The notes: generated by a model from the letters alone, not told the origin. A stretch of DNA of 23,562 nucleotides from Bdellovibrionales bacterium (GCA_020435185.1 JAGRAA010000250.1:1-23562), one strand, 5' to 3'. Shown: positions 6,699-15,524, counted from the stretch's first letter. Translations and numbers: made by a program.

Positions 6699-9600
6699 AT
6701 GAATAAAAAATCTAAAAAAAAAAATAAAAAAGAATATAAATATAAATACTTTTCGGCTGCTGTAGTTATGTTTTTCATTTTTTTAACAGTTTTTTCTGCG
6801 GGAGCTTTAAAAAAATTAAAAACACATTATTCGTTCAAACAGTTTCAACCTAAAAATCATGAGCTGCTATTAAATGATCAAAAAATTCGAAAAATATTTA
6901 ATATATCCATAGCTCCATACACGGTTCTTATTGAGTCAGAGAACAGAAGTTGGATGAACGAGGAAGGTTTAAACGGACTATTAGCTTTAGAAGATAGGCT
7001 GCAAGGAGAAACAAAGGGGATTGTGAAAGTGGTTTCGCTAGCCTCGGTAAACACAGCAGTGGCCACAGAAGAGGTTTTTTCGACAGGGTCGCTTCATGAT
7101 ATGTATAATTTTAAAAGAGACAAGGACTGGTACAAAAAAGATAAACTTATTTCACCTAATTTTATATCGGAAGACGGACTATCAACAGCAATTTATATTG
7201 TCCCAGAAGAATTAGGGGTAGACGAGCACAATACTTTAATTCAACAGATCAGATCTATTGTTGAAGACCAATTTTCAAATTCGAAAGTTTACATCGGTGG
7301 GGCACCCGCAATTAGAGCTCAAATGACACTGTTGTTATCGAAAGAAATTAGGTTGTTTGTAGCTTTGGCTCTTTTTATGGCTCTTGTGATTTTGATGGTG
7401 GTGTTTAAGGATTTGGTTACATTATTAATGAGTGGTATTATTATCATTGTCGCAAATATGTTTTCTCTTGGTTTAATGGCTTACATGAACATACCGTTTA
7501 CTGTACTTAGTTCAACTCTGCCCATATTAGTGACCATTTCGGTTGTTGCGATCACTACACATACCTTTGTCCGATTAGATGAGATTATAGGCGACCAAGT
7601 CTCGTTCGAAGAGAAAATGAGGTGTATTAAGGCTACCTATATGGAGCTGGTAAAGCCTCATTGTTTAACCGCATTAACCACTGCCGTTGGATTTGGCAGT
7701 CTGATGTTTAGCGAAGTTCCATTGATTCGACAATATGGTACTTCAGTGGCTATAGGAGTAATGCTGAGTTGTTTTTGCTCTTTAGCCATGCTGCCTTCAT
7801 TGTTGATTTTATTTCGAGTCCCTAGAACCAGATCTTGGTTTTATACATCTCAACCTTTTTTTTCAAATTTGCTTAGATATAAAAAGGTAATAGCCCTTTC
7901 CTTTCTATTTGGAATTGTTGGTCTGTCCTATTTAGGTACTCAATTATCTTGGAGTGCTCGTTTATTCACGGACTTACCTTCTCAACATAGTGCGAGAGTT
8001 TCGACTGAGAGAATCAGTAAAGACTTTGGGGGCGCTGTGCCTCTTGATATAAGCTTAAAAGCAAGTTCCGCTCAATTTTGGAAAGAGCCTAAAAATTTAA
8101 AATCTCTAGAAGCTCTTATGGAGAAGTGGAGGCATTTAGAGGGGGTTGGTAGCGCAATCTCGGTAAGTACATTTATTAAAGCTTCACAACCCAGTTATGA
8201 GCTTCCTCAAACAGATCGATCAATTAGTGAGATTTATCTTTTATATGGTATGGCTCAAGAAAATCCGTTGCGAGATTACATTGCGCCAAAAGGAGATCAA
8301 ATTAGAGTAGCCCTAAGGCTTCAAGATATGCCTGCTGATGAATTAATGAATTTGAAAAGTAAAATGAGAGAACAAGTTGTTCGTTTTCTTCCGGGTGTTA
8401 AAATTAATATGGCCGGAATGGCGAGCACGGTGCATGAGTTAGGAATTGAGGTTTCTAAAAACTTGATGTTTGGGTTTTACACGGCCTTGTTTTGGATTTT
8501 TATTCTATTAGGAATTTCATTTCGATCATTTGTGTGGGCCGCAATTTCTATTATTCCTAATTTGGTTCCGCCCAGTTTATTATTGGCGGGTTTGGCTATT
8601 ACAAAAACACCTATTAAGCCAGGTATAGCTTTGATTTTCGCTATTTCATTAGGAATGGCCTTTGACAATACTGTGTATATTTTAGGGCGGTTAAAGGAAA
8701 TGCTAGAACAATATAAAGACGATTCGTTCGAGGAAATTTTGTCTCGGCTCATTTCTTCTGAAAGTAAACCTTGTTTGGTATCTAGTGTTTCATTGATGGC
8801 CGGTTTTTCGATTTTTATATTCTCTTACTTTGAAGTGAATATGATTTTTGGAGCATTTATGATACTAGCCCTTTTGGCAGGCTTATTGGGAGACCTGGTT
8901 TTTCTTCCAGCTGTTCTTTATTATTTACGAGGATTATTGATCCAAAAAGAAAATTTTGAGAGCCTAGAATTAGCAAGTTTTCCAAGGAGAGAAATTGTGA
9001 TGAATAAGTATTCCCTTTTAGTGGCGTTCGTTTTGCCAGTGGTATTTTTTTCGAAAAATCTTGAATCGAAAACTTTATCTGCGAAAGAGGTTCTGCAGAA
9101 AGTCGAAGCCAGTAGTGCTTTACCTTTTGAACAAAGCGACATGACAATGGTAATTTATGAGCCTGACGGAAGCAAAAAAGAACGATCATTATCATTAAAG
9201 AGAATGCATAAAGGGGGTGAGAAGGCTTTAGTCAAAATATCGTCTCCCGCCGATTTAAAAGGAGTTGGGTTTTTGAGTGTTCATTCTGGGGCATCTGAAG
9301 ATCAATGGCTGTATTTGCCATCCACTAAACGGGCCAGAAGAATTGTGGGGTCAGGAAGCAACTCTAGATTCTTGGATTCGGATTTGACGTACGATGATTT
9401 TAAAACTTCAACTTACAAAGACTTTAAAAATAGAATTTTAAAAGACGAAGATGCAAAAAAAGTTGTGGTGATTGAGAGTTTGGCGAAGACGAAAAATAGT
9501 GCTTACGCTAAAATACTTACCTGGATTTCATTGAAGGACTTTAAGGTGTTAAAATCTAATTATTTTGATAGTAAAGGGCAGTTGATTAAAACCATGAGCT

Positions 9601-9758
9601 TTAAAAAGTATAAAAAGTATAAAAACAAATATTGGAGAGCTCATCTCGTAGAAGTAAAAGATATTAAGTTGAAAAGAAAGACACTTTTAACCCTAAGCAG
9701 TGTAAAAATGAAAAAAACAAATGAAAACGAATTTTCATTAACTGAACTTGAACAATAA
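6699..9758 (+). CDS. MMPL/RND exporter fused to a LolA-like periplasmic domain
   Basis: The protein has 1019 residues. Residues ~1-755 are an RND/MMPL permease in two homologous halves: TM1 at ~21-38, a periplasmic loop to ~215, TM helices to ~375, TM7 near 395, a second loop to ~590, then TM helices to ~755. The polar TM motif FAISLGMAFDNTVYILGRLKE is typical of the family. From ~768 a new hydrophobic segment (MNKYSLLVAFVLPVVFF) leads into a ~230-residue outer-membrane lipoprotein-sorting (LolA_like) domain with VSSPADLKG-like KISSPADLKGVG, WLYLPSTKRARRI and SRFLDSDLTYDDF. Normally these are separate neighbouring genes; here there is no stop between them. Since RND C-termini are cytoplasmic, the extra hydrophobic segment would place the LolA domain in the periplasm. 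A likely role is extraction and handover of a lipid or hydrophobic product to the periplasm (inference). AGGG lies 8 nt before the ATG. Confidence 0.88.
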   Translation: MNKKSKKKNKKEYKYKYFSAAVVMFFIFLTVFSAGALKKLKTHYSFKQFQPKNHELLLNDQKIRKIFNISIAPYTVLIESENRSWMNEEGLNGLLALEDRLQGETKGIVKVVSLASVNTAVATEEVFSTGSLHDMYNFKRDKDWYKKDKLISPNFISEDGLSTAIYIVPEELGVDEHNTLIQQIRSIVEDQFSNSKVYIGGAPAIRAQMTLLLSKEIRLFVALALFMALVILMVVFKDLVTLLMSGIIIIVANMFSLGLMAYMNIPFTVLSSTLPILVTISVVAITTHTFVRLDEIIGDQVSFEEKMRCIKATYMELVKPHCLTALTTAVGFGSLMFSEVPLIRQYGTSVAIGVMLSCFCSLAMLPSLLILFRVPRTRSWFYTSQPFFSNLLRYKKVIALSFLFGIVGLSYLGTQLSWSARLFTDLPSQHSARVSTERISKDFGGAVPLDISLKASSAQFWKEPKNLKSLEALMEKWRHLEGVGSAISVSTFIKASQPSYELPQTDRSISEIYLLYGMAQENPLRDYIAPKGDQIRVALRLQDMPADELMNLKSKMREQVVRFLPGVKINMAGMASTVHELGIEVSKNLMFGFYTALFWIFILLGISFRSFVWAAISIIPNLVPPSLLLAGLAITKTPIKPGIALIFAISLGMAFDNTVYILGRLKEMLEQYKDDSFEEILSRLISSESKPCLVSSVSLMAGFSIFIFSYFEVNMIFGAFMILALLAGLLGDLVFLPAVLYYLRGLLIQKENFESLELASFPRREIVMNKYSLLVAFVLPVVFFSKNLESKTLSAKEVLQKVEASSALPFEQSDMTMVIYEPDGSKKERSLSLKRMHKGGEKALVKISSPADLKGVGFLSVHSGASEDQWLYLPSTKRARRIVGSGSNSRFLDSDLTYDDFKTSTYKDFKNRILKDEDAKKVVVIESLAKTKNSAYAKILTWISLKDFKVLKSNYFDSKGQLIKTMSFKKYKKYKNKYWRAHLVEVKDIKLKRKTLLTLSSVKMKKTNENEFSLTELEQ
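8984..9002 (+). promoter_or_regulatory. Internal ribosome binding site and in-frame start for the LolA-like domain
   Basis: AAGGAGA (8984-8990) lies 6 nt before an in-frame GTG (8997) and 9 nt before an in-frame ATG (9000). Translation from there gives a ~252-residue protein that begins with a textbook signal peptide (MNKYS, hydrophobic run, then LESKTLSA) followed by the complete LolA-like domain. The site therefore looks like the start of a once-separate gene that has been joined to the exporter by loss of its stop. It could still yield a free periplasmic form next to the fusion. Confidence 0.6.
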
Positions 9759-9803
9759 AAACTGAATTATCTTTGACAGAAGCTAGAATATGTAAAAAAA
9801 TAT

Positions 9804-9830
9804 CTCCTTCACCCTAAGGAGGCTTCGTTG
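9804..9830 (+). promoter_or_regulatory. SD-sequestering hairpin at the sodC start
   Basis: CTCCTT (9804-9809) is the exact complement of AAGGAG (9816-9821), the SD site of sodC, with a 6-nt loop between them. The TTG start follows at 9828. Folding would hide the SD, a layout used by RNA thermometers and translational switches. A sigma-70-like TTGACA lies at 9773-9778, without a convincing -10. Confidence 0.45.
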
Positions 9831-10352
9831 AAACTTTTTATAATTATTACTCTTTTAATTTTTTCAGTATCCTGTGCCCATAAACACAAGGTCTACTCTA
9901 AAAAAGGCATAGCTATTATGAACCCCACTAAGGGAAGTAAGGTAAAGGGCGTTATTCATTTTGAAAAATTAGACGATCATAAAATGAAAATTTCAGGAGT
10001 TATTACCGGCTTAAAAGCTAATTCAAAGTTTGGTTTTCATATACATCAAAAAGGAGACTGTTCTAGTGATGATGGGAAAAGTGCTGGTGGACATTTTAAT
10101 CCAAAAGAAAAATCTCATGGTGGACCCGAGTCTAAAGATAGACATGTTGGTGACTTGGGAAATTTACAATCTAACGAAAAGGGTGTTGCCCACTATGACA
10201 TGGTTTTTGAACATATGAGTCTTGGACATCCTGGGTACGGAATTGCCGGGAGAGCAGTTATTATTCATGCAGATGAAGATGATTTAAAGTCTCAACCTAC
10301 AGGGAATGCTGGAGCTCGAAAGGCCTGTGGAGTGATTGGTGTGGTTGAATAA
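9828..10352 (+). CDS. sodC: Cu,Zn superoxide dismutase, predicted lipoprotein
   Basis: This 174-residue protein dismutates superoxide in the periplasm or at the envelope. All metal ligands are visible: H71 and H73 (GFHIHQKGDC), H89 (GGHFNP), H97, H106 and D109 (RHVGDLGN), H147 (IIHADEDD). C78 and C167 (ARKACGVIG) are placed for the conserved disulfide, and the GNAGARxACGVI closing motif is intact. The N-terminus is a short signal with a Cys at 16 (FSVSC), so it is probably a lipoprotein, though the lipobox is imperfect. The TTG start is set by AAGGAGG 5 nt upstream, and that SD is buried in a hairpin. It is first in a plus-strand series with tatD- and tcdA-like genes spaced by 50-70 bp. A predator or host-associated cell would use it against external superoxide. 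Confidence 0.93.
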   Translation: MKLFIIITLLIFSVSCAHKHKVYSKKGIAIMNPTKGSKVKGVIHFEKLDDHKMKISGVITGLKANSKFGFHIHQKGDCSSDDGKSAGGHFNPKEKSHGGPESKDRHVGDLGNLQSNEKGVAHYDMVFEHMSLGHPGYGIAGRAVIIHADEDDLKSQPTGNAGARKACGVIGVVE

Positions 10353-10421
10353 AATTTTTTTTCTAATTCTATCAGTGCTGATGCCTTCTGATAAGACCAA
10401 GTCATTTTCTGGAGCTCAGCA

Positions 10422-11177
10422 TTGTCATCCATGATAGATGCTCATTGTCATTATTCTTTTCTTTCTTATAAACAAGTCGAAAACGCATTGTTGCAGCAGA
10501 AGAAAATTGGGATCGAAGGCTGGATTCTTGCTGGCTATGATTTTGAAGATTGGGCCAAGCAATTAGAATTGAAAAAAAATTTTCACGATGAGTTTATGTT
10601 AAGTTTTGGGCTTCATCCTTGGTCTTTGAAAGAAAAAGAAGATTATAAAACTCAATTGTCTTATTTAGAAATGCATTCTCATAAGTATGATTTTTTAGGA
10701 GAAATGGGATTAGATTTTAAAAATAGACCAAGTCCCGAGTTGAAGGCGCTGCAGAGGTCTATTTTTGAGGCTCAGTTGAATATCGCAAAAAAGATCAATA
10801 AACCTATTGTTGTTCATAGCGTATCTGCAGTTCAGGAGACTTTAGATATTCTTTCTACGCTCAGCCCGGTGAGAGGCTTTGTTCATGGATTCTCTGGACC
10901 TCCGGAGGTTGCGATTAAATATATAGATTTAGGGTTAAAATTATCTATTGGTCGATCAGTATTGAACTCAAATTCCAGAAAACTATTCAAAACCTTAAAA
11001 AATATTGATTATAGACACTTTGTTTTTGAAACGGACTTGCCCTCTTATCAGGATAGAATTATACCAGATGCGTCGACTCTTTTAGGGATTTTAGAAAAGG
11101 TCGGCTTAATTTCTGGAGTATCAGTGGATGATCTCAAGGCCTCTGGCAGCGAAAACATTTTAGCCATGTTGAGATAA
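10422..11177 (+). CDS. TatD-family metal-dependent hydrolase
   Basis: This 251-residue TIM-barrel hydrolase retains the complete TatD metal site: DAHCH (H8, H10), GEMGLD (E94), VVHS (H132), VHGFSG (H155) and FETDLP (D205). Family members are 3'-5' DNA/RNA exonucleases or related phosphodiesterases, involved in DNA repair and RNA quality control. The protein is slightly shorter than the usual ~260 residues but complete. I chose TTG 10422 over ATG 10431 because GGAG lies 7 nt before the TTG and 16 nt before the ATG. It is followed after 65 bp by tcdA, so the pair may be co-transcribed. It is not possible to say which TatD paralog group (TatD, YcfH, YjjV) it belongs to. Confidence 0.9.
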   Translation: MSSMIDAHCHYSFLSYKQVENALLQQKKIGIEGWILAGYDFEDWAKQLELKKNFHDEFMLSFGLHPWSLKEKEDYKTQLSYLEMHSHKYDFLGEMGLDFKNRPSPELKALQRSIFEAQLNIAKKINKPIVVHSVSAVQETLDILSTLSPVRGFVHGFSGPPEVAIKYIDLGLKLSIGRSVLNSNSRKLFKTLKNIDYRHFVFETDLPSYQDRIIPDASTLLGILEKVGLISGVSVDDLKASGSENILAMLR

Positions 11178-11242
11178 GTTTATTAAAAAATATTTTGTGA
11201 TCTTTATTAAACATTACTTGTTTAAATATTGGATGTTCGAAT

Positions 11243-12052
11243 TTGAGAGAGTATGTGGAAAAAGAAGACGAGTTAAATTTTAAATTTGGTTCCTTAGAGC
11301 GTCTCTACGGAAATGGATGTTCAGAACGATTGGGGCGATCCCATGTGTGTGTTGTAGGACTTGGGGGAGTAGGGTCATGGGCAGTAGAAGGATTAGCCAG
11401 ATCTGGGGTTGGTTCAATTACCTTGGTAGATTTTGACGATATCTGTATTAGCAACTTTAATAGACAAATTCATGCGGTTGATAGCAGTGTTGGAAAACTA
11501 AAAACGGATGTCCTAGAAGATCGAATTTTTCAAATCAATTCCTATTGTAAAATAACAAAAATTAATGCGACATTTAATGCAGATAGTATAGAAGAAGTTT
11601 TTTTTGAGAAATTTGATTTCGTGATTGATGCCATTGATGATCTTAAAAATAAATGCATACTTATCAAGACCTGTAAAGATCGAGGTGTTCCGATAGTGGT
11701 TTGTGGGGGTGTAGGAGGTCGGCAAAATCCATGGCAAATTCAATTTGCTGATTTGGGAAATAGTTTTCAAGATAGGTTACTCTATAAAACTAGGAAAAAG
11801 TTAAGACAGCAAATGGGGTTTAAAAAGAGTAGTGGAAAAATGAATATTCCTTGTGTTTTCAGCGATGAAAAGCCTTATTTTTTAGATGAATGTGGAAACG
11901 CTACACAGGAAGACAAGTATAAGGCTGCTGAACCATTAACGTGTTCATCTGGATTGGGTACCTCTAGTTTTGTATGCGCAGCTATGGGGTTTAGTGCTTC
12001 AGCGGTTGTGGTTAAACAAATACTAAATGAAAAAAAAATGATCACTAAATGA
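11243..12052 (+). CDS. tcdA: tRNA threonylcarbamoyladenosine dehydratase
   Basis: This 269-residue E1-like/ThiF-fold enzyme is close to the 268 residues of E. coli TcdA (CsdL/YgdL). It shows the ATP-binding GLGGVGSWAVEGLARSGVG (39-57), the acidic strand TLVDFDDICISNFNRQ with the catalytic-type SNxNRQ, DAIDD, VCGGVGG, and the C-terminal GLGTSSFVCAAMGF. The enzyme uses ATP to cyclise N6-threonylcarbamoyladenosine (t6A) at position 37 of ANN-decoding tRNAs to ct6A, improving decoding. The partner sulfur-transfer proteins CsdA/CsdE are not nearby. The start is TTG 11243 with only a weak GGA upstream; an alternative start further in would remove part of the conserved LERLYG region, so the TTG is preferred. 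Confidence 0.92.
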   Translation: MREYVEKEDELNFKFGSLERLYGNGCSERLGRSHVCVVGLGGVGSWAVEGLARSGVGSITLVDFDDICISNFNRQIHAVDSSVGKLKTDVLEDRIFQINSYCKITKINATFNADSIEEVFFEKFDFVIDAIDDLKNKCILIKTCKDRGVPIVVCGGVGGRQNPWQIQFADLGNSFQDRLLYKTRKKLRQQMGFKKSSGKMNIPCVFSDEKPYFLDECGNATQEDKYKAAEPLTCSSGLGTSSFVCAAMGFSASAVVVKQILNEKKMITK

Positions 12053-12106
12053 AAAGTCTTAAAATTACTTTGATCATAGAAGATTTTTTCAATACTTCAT
12101 CAATCC

Positions 12107-13261
12107 ATGAGAATACAAATTATTTCGGTTATTTTTTGTTTCATTACAGGAATATCTTCTTATGCCTCCTCGAGAAATTCAGTAGAATTTAATGGTTCTG
12201 ATGAAGTGATCTTCTCCGATAAGCTCGTTAATTCGTTCAAATTGTTGGATTTATTACAATCTAAGGTCAGTAGAGCAGAGAATTTCGATTTCAATGATCC
12301 CAAAATTCAAAGTATGATTCATGATGTAGTTCTTGAAAATATAGATCTATATCTGAGTGTGGTAAGAGAAGAGTGCGACTGTGAAGCTGTACCTTTAGAG
12401 CAAGAGTTGAGGTCGCTTCAAGATCAAATTGTTAGAAAGTTTAAAAGGGTTCTCAAAGAAATAGTTGGTTTTGGGCAAGAAATGGTTTGGGTAGAAGTTC
12501 AAGGATTGCGGAGATACGGAATTATTTACATAGTCATTACTGCTATTGGTGAAATTATAGATCATTCGATCAGCCCAATTCCTTTATGCAAAGCGATTGC
12601 CTTTTTATCCCGTGGAATATCCTCTTATGTAAAAGAAAATGGCCTGATTTTTTTTGGTTCTTTTTCTGATCATCATAGCTTTAATTGGAGAATGAAAAAA
12701 TGGATATCTAAGATGATCTATCAGCATAGATATAAGCGAAGGTTAAGAGATTTAGCTAAAGTCGTCATCCAGCAATATGGTAAGTCTGATCTTGAATTTG
12801 AAAAGCGAGGTCAATTCTGGATAAGCAGTATAGATCGGAATAACAATTTAAAAGTTGTGGATGTCAATTTGGGGCTGCCGGCTGAGATTATGTCTTTATA
12901 TAGTGCAGATCATTTTATGGACGGCTTAGAAATTCAAATGGAGATATTTTCTGAGCAAATTAGAGAGTTAAGAAGCTTGTCTCGATTGTCTGGGAAAAAC
13001 TACTATAGAGCACTTTGGTACTTAGGAGAGTTGGGCTCTTATATTGATTTTTTTAGGGTGGATTTGTGGTTAAATAAAGAAGGGAAGTTAAATCCATACC
13101 AAAAAAAAATATACAGCCATTTCCAGGAAGTATTCACACTCAAAGCAGAGGATGAATTGTTTTTAGATAAATTTCAAAATCGTCTGAAGACCTTAAGATT
13201 ATTAAAATCTAAGAGGCCAAATCGTATATGCCTTTCTTTACTACAAAGCCTTTCGTCATAA
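12107..13261 (+). CDS. Secreted/envelope protein of unknown function
   Basis: This 384-residue protein has a predicted signal peptide (IISVIFCFITGISSYA, cleavage near residue 20). I do not recognise the family. Residues ~20-150 are mostly helical and charged, with a Cys pair in EECDCE. A hydrophobic stretch follows at ~135-175 (GIIYIVITAIGEIIDHSISPIPL). The second half is rich in Arg/Lys (HRYKRRLRDLAK, LKTLRLLKSKRPNR) and predicted helical. No catalytic motif is visible. No SD precedes ATG 12107. It sits 54 bp after tcdA and 72 bp before the transglycosylase gene, same strand, so it may share their transcript. Lineage-restricted proteins of this type are common in Bdellovibrio-like genomes, which is context and not evidence of function. 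Confidence 0.6.
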   Translation: MRIQIISVIFCFITGISSYASSRNSVEFNGSDEVIFSDKLVNSFKLLDLLQSKVSRAENFDFNDPKIQSMIHDVVLENIDLYLSVVREECDCEAVPLEQELRSLQDQIVRKFKRVLKEIVGFGQEMVWVEVQGLRRYGIIYIVITAIGEIIDHSISPIPLCKAIAFLSRGISSYVKENGLIFFGSFSDHHSFNWRMKKWISKMIYQHRYKRRLRDLAKVVIQQYGKSDLEFEKRGQFWISSIDRNNNLKVVDVNLGLPAEIMSLYSADHFMDGLEIQMEIFSEQIRELRSLSRLSGKNYYRALWYLGELGSYIDFFRVDLWLNKEGKLNPYQKKIYSHFQEVFTLKAEDELFLDKFQNRLKTLRLLKSKRPNRICLSLLQSLSS

Positions 13262-13333
13262 TGCCTTCTGTCGTTAGTCTTAAAAAGGGTAGTAAATCTG
13301 GTCAGAATATTTTTTCTTATTTAGTATTGAGAT

Positions 13334-14095
13334 ATGGCGAAAAAGAAGAGGAAGCAAAGAAAGTCATTTCTTAAATTAAAATTTTTTTTTGTTTTTATGT
13401 TGGCAATTGGTCTAGCCACAGTCATTAATTTTTCTTATCAGATTTATGACAAGCCTGCAGAAATATTATCAATAATTAAGTGGTCGTCACCTAAGTCTCT
13501 TTATGAAACCTGGAGTGTTTATAAAAATGAATTTACAGATTATTCTACAGATTTGATGACGCCAGGTTTTTTAGCAGCTTTAGCCCAAGTTGAAAGTGGA
13601 GGAGATCCGCTAGCCTCTCCAGATTGGAGTCTTCAACTCAATAGGTCGTATAAGAAATGGTTTTCTCCGTTGTCTAGTTCTATAGGATTGTTTCAATTTA
13701 CTGAATCTACTTTTGATAGAGCGAAAAATTTTTGTATTCATAAAAATAGATCGGTAAAAAAGGGAAAATGGTATCAGCTGAATCGTTGTGCATTTAATGG
13801 CTTTTATCTAAGAGTCTGGCCGTCACATAGCATTGAGCTGACGTCTAGTTATCTAGATCACAATGTTAAAGAACTAACAAAGGACTCTAATCTTTCCTTA
13901 TCAGAGAAACAAAAGGTAGCTGCCATTATACATCTTTGTGGTAAAAGTAAAGCTTCAGAGTTTATTCAAAATGGACTGAGAGTAAGACATCAAGATCGTT
14001 GTGGCTCGCATAGCGTTGGTCGTTATCTATCAAAATTAAAAAAATACCAAAGACAAATTAAAACACAAATGATTTCGTACAAGACAGCGCTTTGA
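13334..14095 (+). CDS. Membrane-anchored lytic transglycosylase (SLT-like)
   Basis: The protein has 253 residues: a very basic N-terminus (AKKKRKQRK), one transmembrane helix (~16-34), a linker, then an SLT/lysozyme-like domain from about 75 to 215. The catalytic region is FLAALAQVESGGDP, with E87 as the candidate acid. It is followed by SSSIGLFQFTEST, the equivalent of the family's SxxGLMQxxPxT, and by the AAIIHLCGKSKASEF helix. Three Cys pairs may form disulfides outside the cytoplasm. Lytic transglycosylases cleave the glycan strands of peptidoglycan to give 1,6-anhydroMurNAc ends. A single N-terminal helix would hold it at the inner membrane facing the wall. Its 3' end overlaps the convergent membrane-protein gene by 38 bp. 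Confidence 0.8.
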   Translation: MAKKKRKQRKSFLKLKFFFVFMLAIGLATVINFSYQIYDKPAEILSIIKWSSPKSLYETWSVYKNEFTDYSTDLMTPGFLAALAQVESGGDPLASPDWSLQLNRSYKKWFSPLSSSIGLFQFTESTFDRAKNFCIHKNRSVKKGKWYQLNRCAFNGFYLRVWPSHSIELTSSYLDHNVKELTKDSNLSLSEKQKVAAIIHLCGKSKASEFIQNGLRVRHQDRCGSHSVGRYLSKLKKYQRQIKTQMISYKTAL

Positions 14096-15524
14096 GTTTT
14101 TCCTTTTTATCGTTCGTTTTTAACCTGTAATAGTAAAATAGACCGGAGGCTCCAATGAGAGACATTATTCCATGGGCATTGGTAAGAGTAATATCTGGAT
14201 TTGCTCCAGAGCTTTTTAAAAAATCATAGAACGGATTAGAAAATTCGACGAGTTTTTCTGATAAAAATGGAGTCGTAGTCATTAGAGAAGAAATTAATCC
14301 CATTGACACAAATGAAATCATAGCTAAAGTCAATTGACTGTGAAGCTCTGGTTTTCTGTGTGCACGATTTAAACCATAGAAGTCTTCTGAAGAGGTATTC
14401 TCTAACAGCTCCAATAATTTGGTATTTCGTTCTTCTATAAGGTTAAAGAGTTCTGGTCTAAGAATCTCTTGTACGGGAGGAGGAGATTGCTCGAACTCCT
14501 TTTGAAAGTCGTTAAACCTTTTTGCGGCGGCCAAAAAACTATCTCTAAGCGAAGAAGCGGATTTTTTCACAAAATCAGCGTGCATTCTGTGTTTTTTTCG
14601 ATTGTAGAAAAAAGAATTTACATTTTCTACAGTTCCCTGCTGGAATGTTGTCAATAGGGCTCCGGTGAGAACGACGAGAGTTGCAGTAAAAGGAGAAACT
14701 GATTGATTTCCTAATGCTATAGCCGAGGCTTGTAAGGCTCCCATAAAGATAACTTCTGACATAAACCATTTGGTATGAGCGGCTAAGCTTGAACTTACCT
14801 TATGGCTAGAGAAAGAAAAAGCGGTCTTTAACTCAGCAAGCTTAGAAGGAAATTTAAAATTAATTTTTTTTGCCAAAAAATCTAAGTAGAGTTCGCTTTT
14901 AAATTGTATGATGCCAGAAAGAAGTCCAGAGATAAAACCTAATGTTGCAGAAGCCTCTAGAGAGTACTGGTCCGAAAGATAAAAGCTAAAAAATGTGGGT
15001 ATTCCACTCACGGTAAATCTGAAAATGGTGAGTATTGACCGTGTATGGTTATTTAAAAATTGACTCCACAGAGGTTCGGTCTCTAATTGAGTGGGGAAGT
15101 CTTCTTTAAGGTAAGCTTCATAACTGGGATGAGTTTTAATATCAGGTGTAAAGTTTTGCAGAATTGTTTCTGCCTCAAGATTAGAAAATTTTTGAGCATT
15201 AGTGGTTTCAATTTTTAACTCAGAGTTGAGTTTCTGACTTTGTATAAGCTGTTGTTTAATCTCTTCCAGTTGGCTTGATGTTGTGGGGTCGTTTAAATCT
15301 AAGCTGAGTGACTCAAACGATATGATATTGTGTTTATCTGTAAAACGGATAGTTATACGATTTCTATTTTTCTCTAGGGTGACACCTTGAGAATCCAACC
15401 ATTGAAGGATCTCATGTTCGGGCAATGAAGCGGCATGAATTGAATGGATTGGTCCGACAGATAAAGTAGTGGACAATATTAATAAAGCGATTATTGCGCG
15501 CCGTGCAAAAGATGTATTCAGCAA
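14058..15524 (-). CDS. Membrane protein of unknown function with signal peptide
   Basis: This 488-residue protein starts with a TTG that has GGAGG 3 nt upstream. A signal peptide is predicted to end near IHAA (~residue 32). A periplasmic-type region with short charged helices follows (to ~150), then several hydrophobic helices (~165-205, ~250-290). A cytoplasm- or periplasm-side charged region (~300-385) follows, and two more hydrophobic helices at ~390-410 and ~455-472. The basic tail KTNDKKEKLK argues for a cytoplasmic C-terminus. I do not recognise the family and see no catalytic motif. It is transcribed alone on the minus strand, convergent with the transglycosylase and divergent from the small basic protein at 15769. 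Confidence 0.6.
   Translation of the reverse strand: MLNTSFARRAIIALLILSTTLSVGPIHSIHAASLPEHEILQWLDSQGVTLEKNRNRITIRFTDKHNIISFESLSLDLNDPTTSSQLEEIKQQLIQSQKLNSELKIETTNAQKFSNLEAETILQNFTPDIKTHPSYEAYLKEDFPTQLETEPLWSQFLNNHTRSILTIFRFTVSGIPTFFSFYLSDQYSLEASATLGFISGLLSGIIQFKSELYLDFLAKKINFKFPSKLAELKTAFSFSSHKVSSSLAAHTKWFMSEVIFMGALQASAIALGNQSVSPFTATLVVLTGALLTTFQQGTVENVNSFFYNRKKHRMHADFVKKSASSLRDSFLAAAKRFNDFQKEFEQSPPPVQEILRPELFNLIEERNTKLLELLENTSSEDFYGLNRAHRKPELHSQLTLAMISFVSMGLISSLMTTTPFLSEKLVEFSNPFYDFLKSSGANPDITLTNAHGIMSLIGASGLFYYYRLKTNDKKEKLKALSCTKSFVF

Noticed and set aside
8857..9195. Minus-strand frames inside the exporter gene
   Set aside because: Both are antisense to a well-supported membrane/LolA-like protein and have no supporting signals.
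9249..9256. GCCGATTT inside the LolA-like domain as a sigma-28 -10
   Set aside because: Only 6 of 8 positions match and there is no -35-like sequence at the required spacing; it is ordinary coding sequence.
10370..10393. TATCAG...CTGATA dyad between sodC and the TatD gene as terminator
   Set aside because: The 6-bp A/T-rich stem has a 12-nt loop and is not followed by a T-run.
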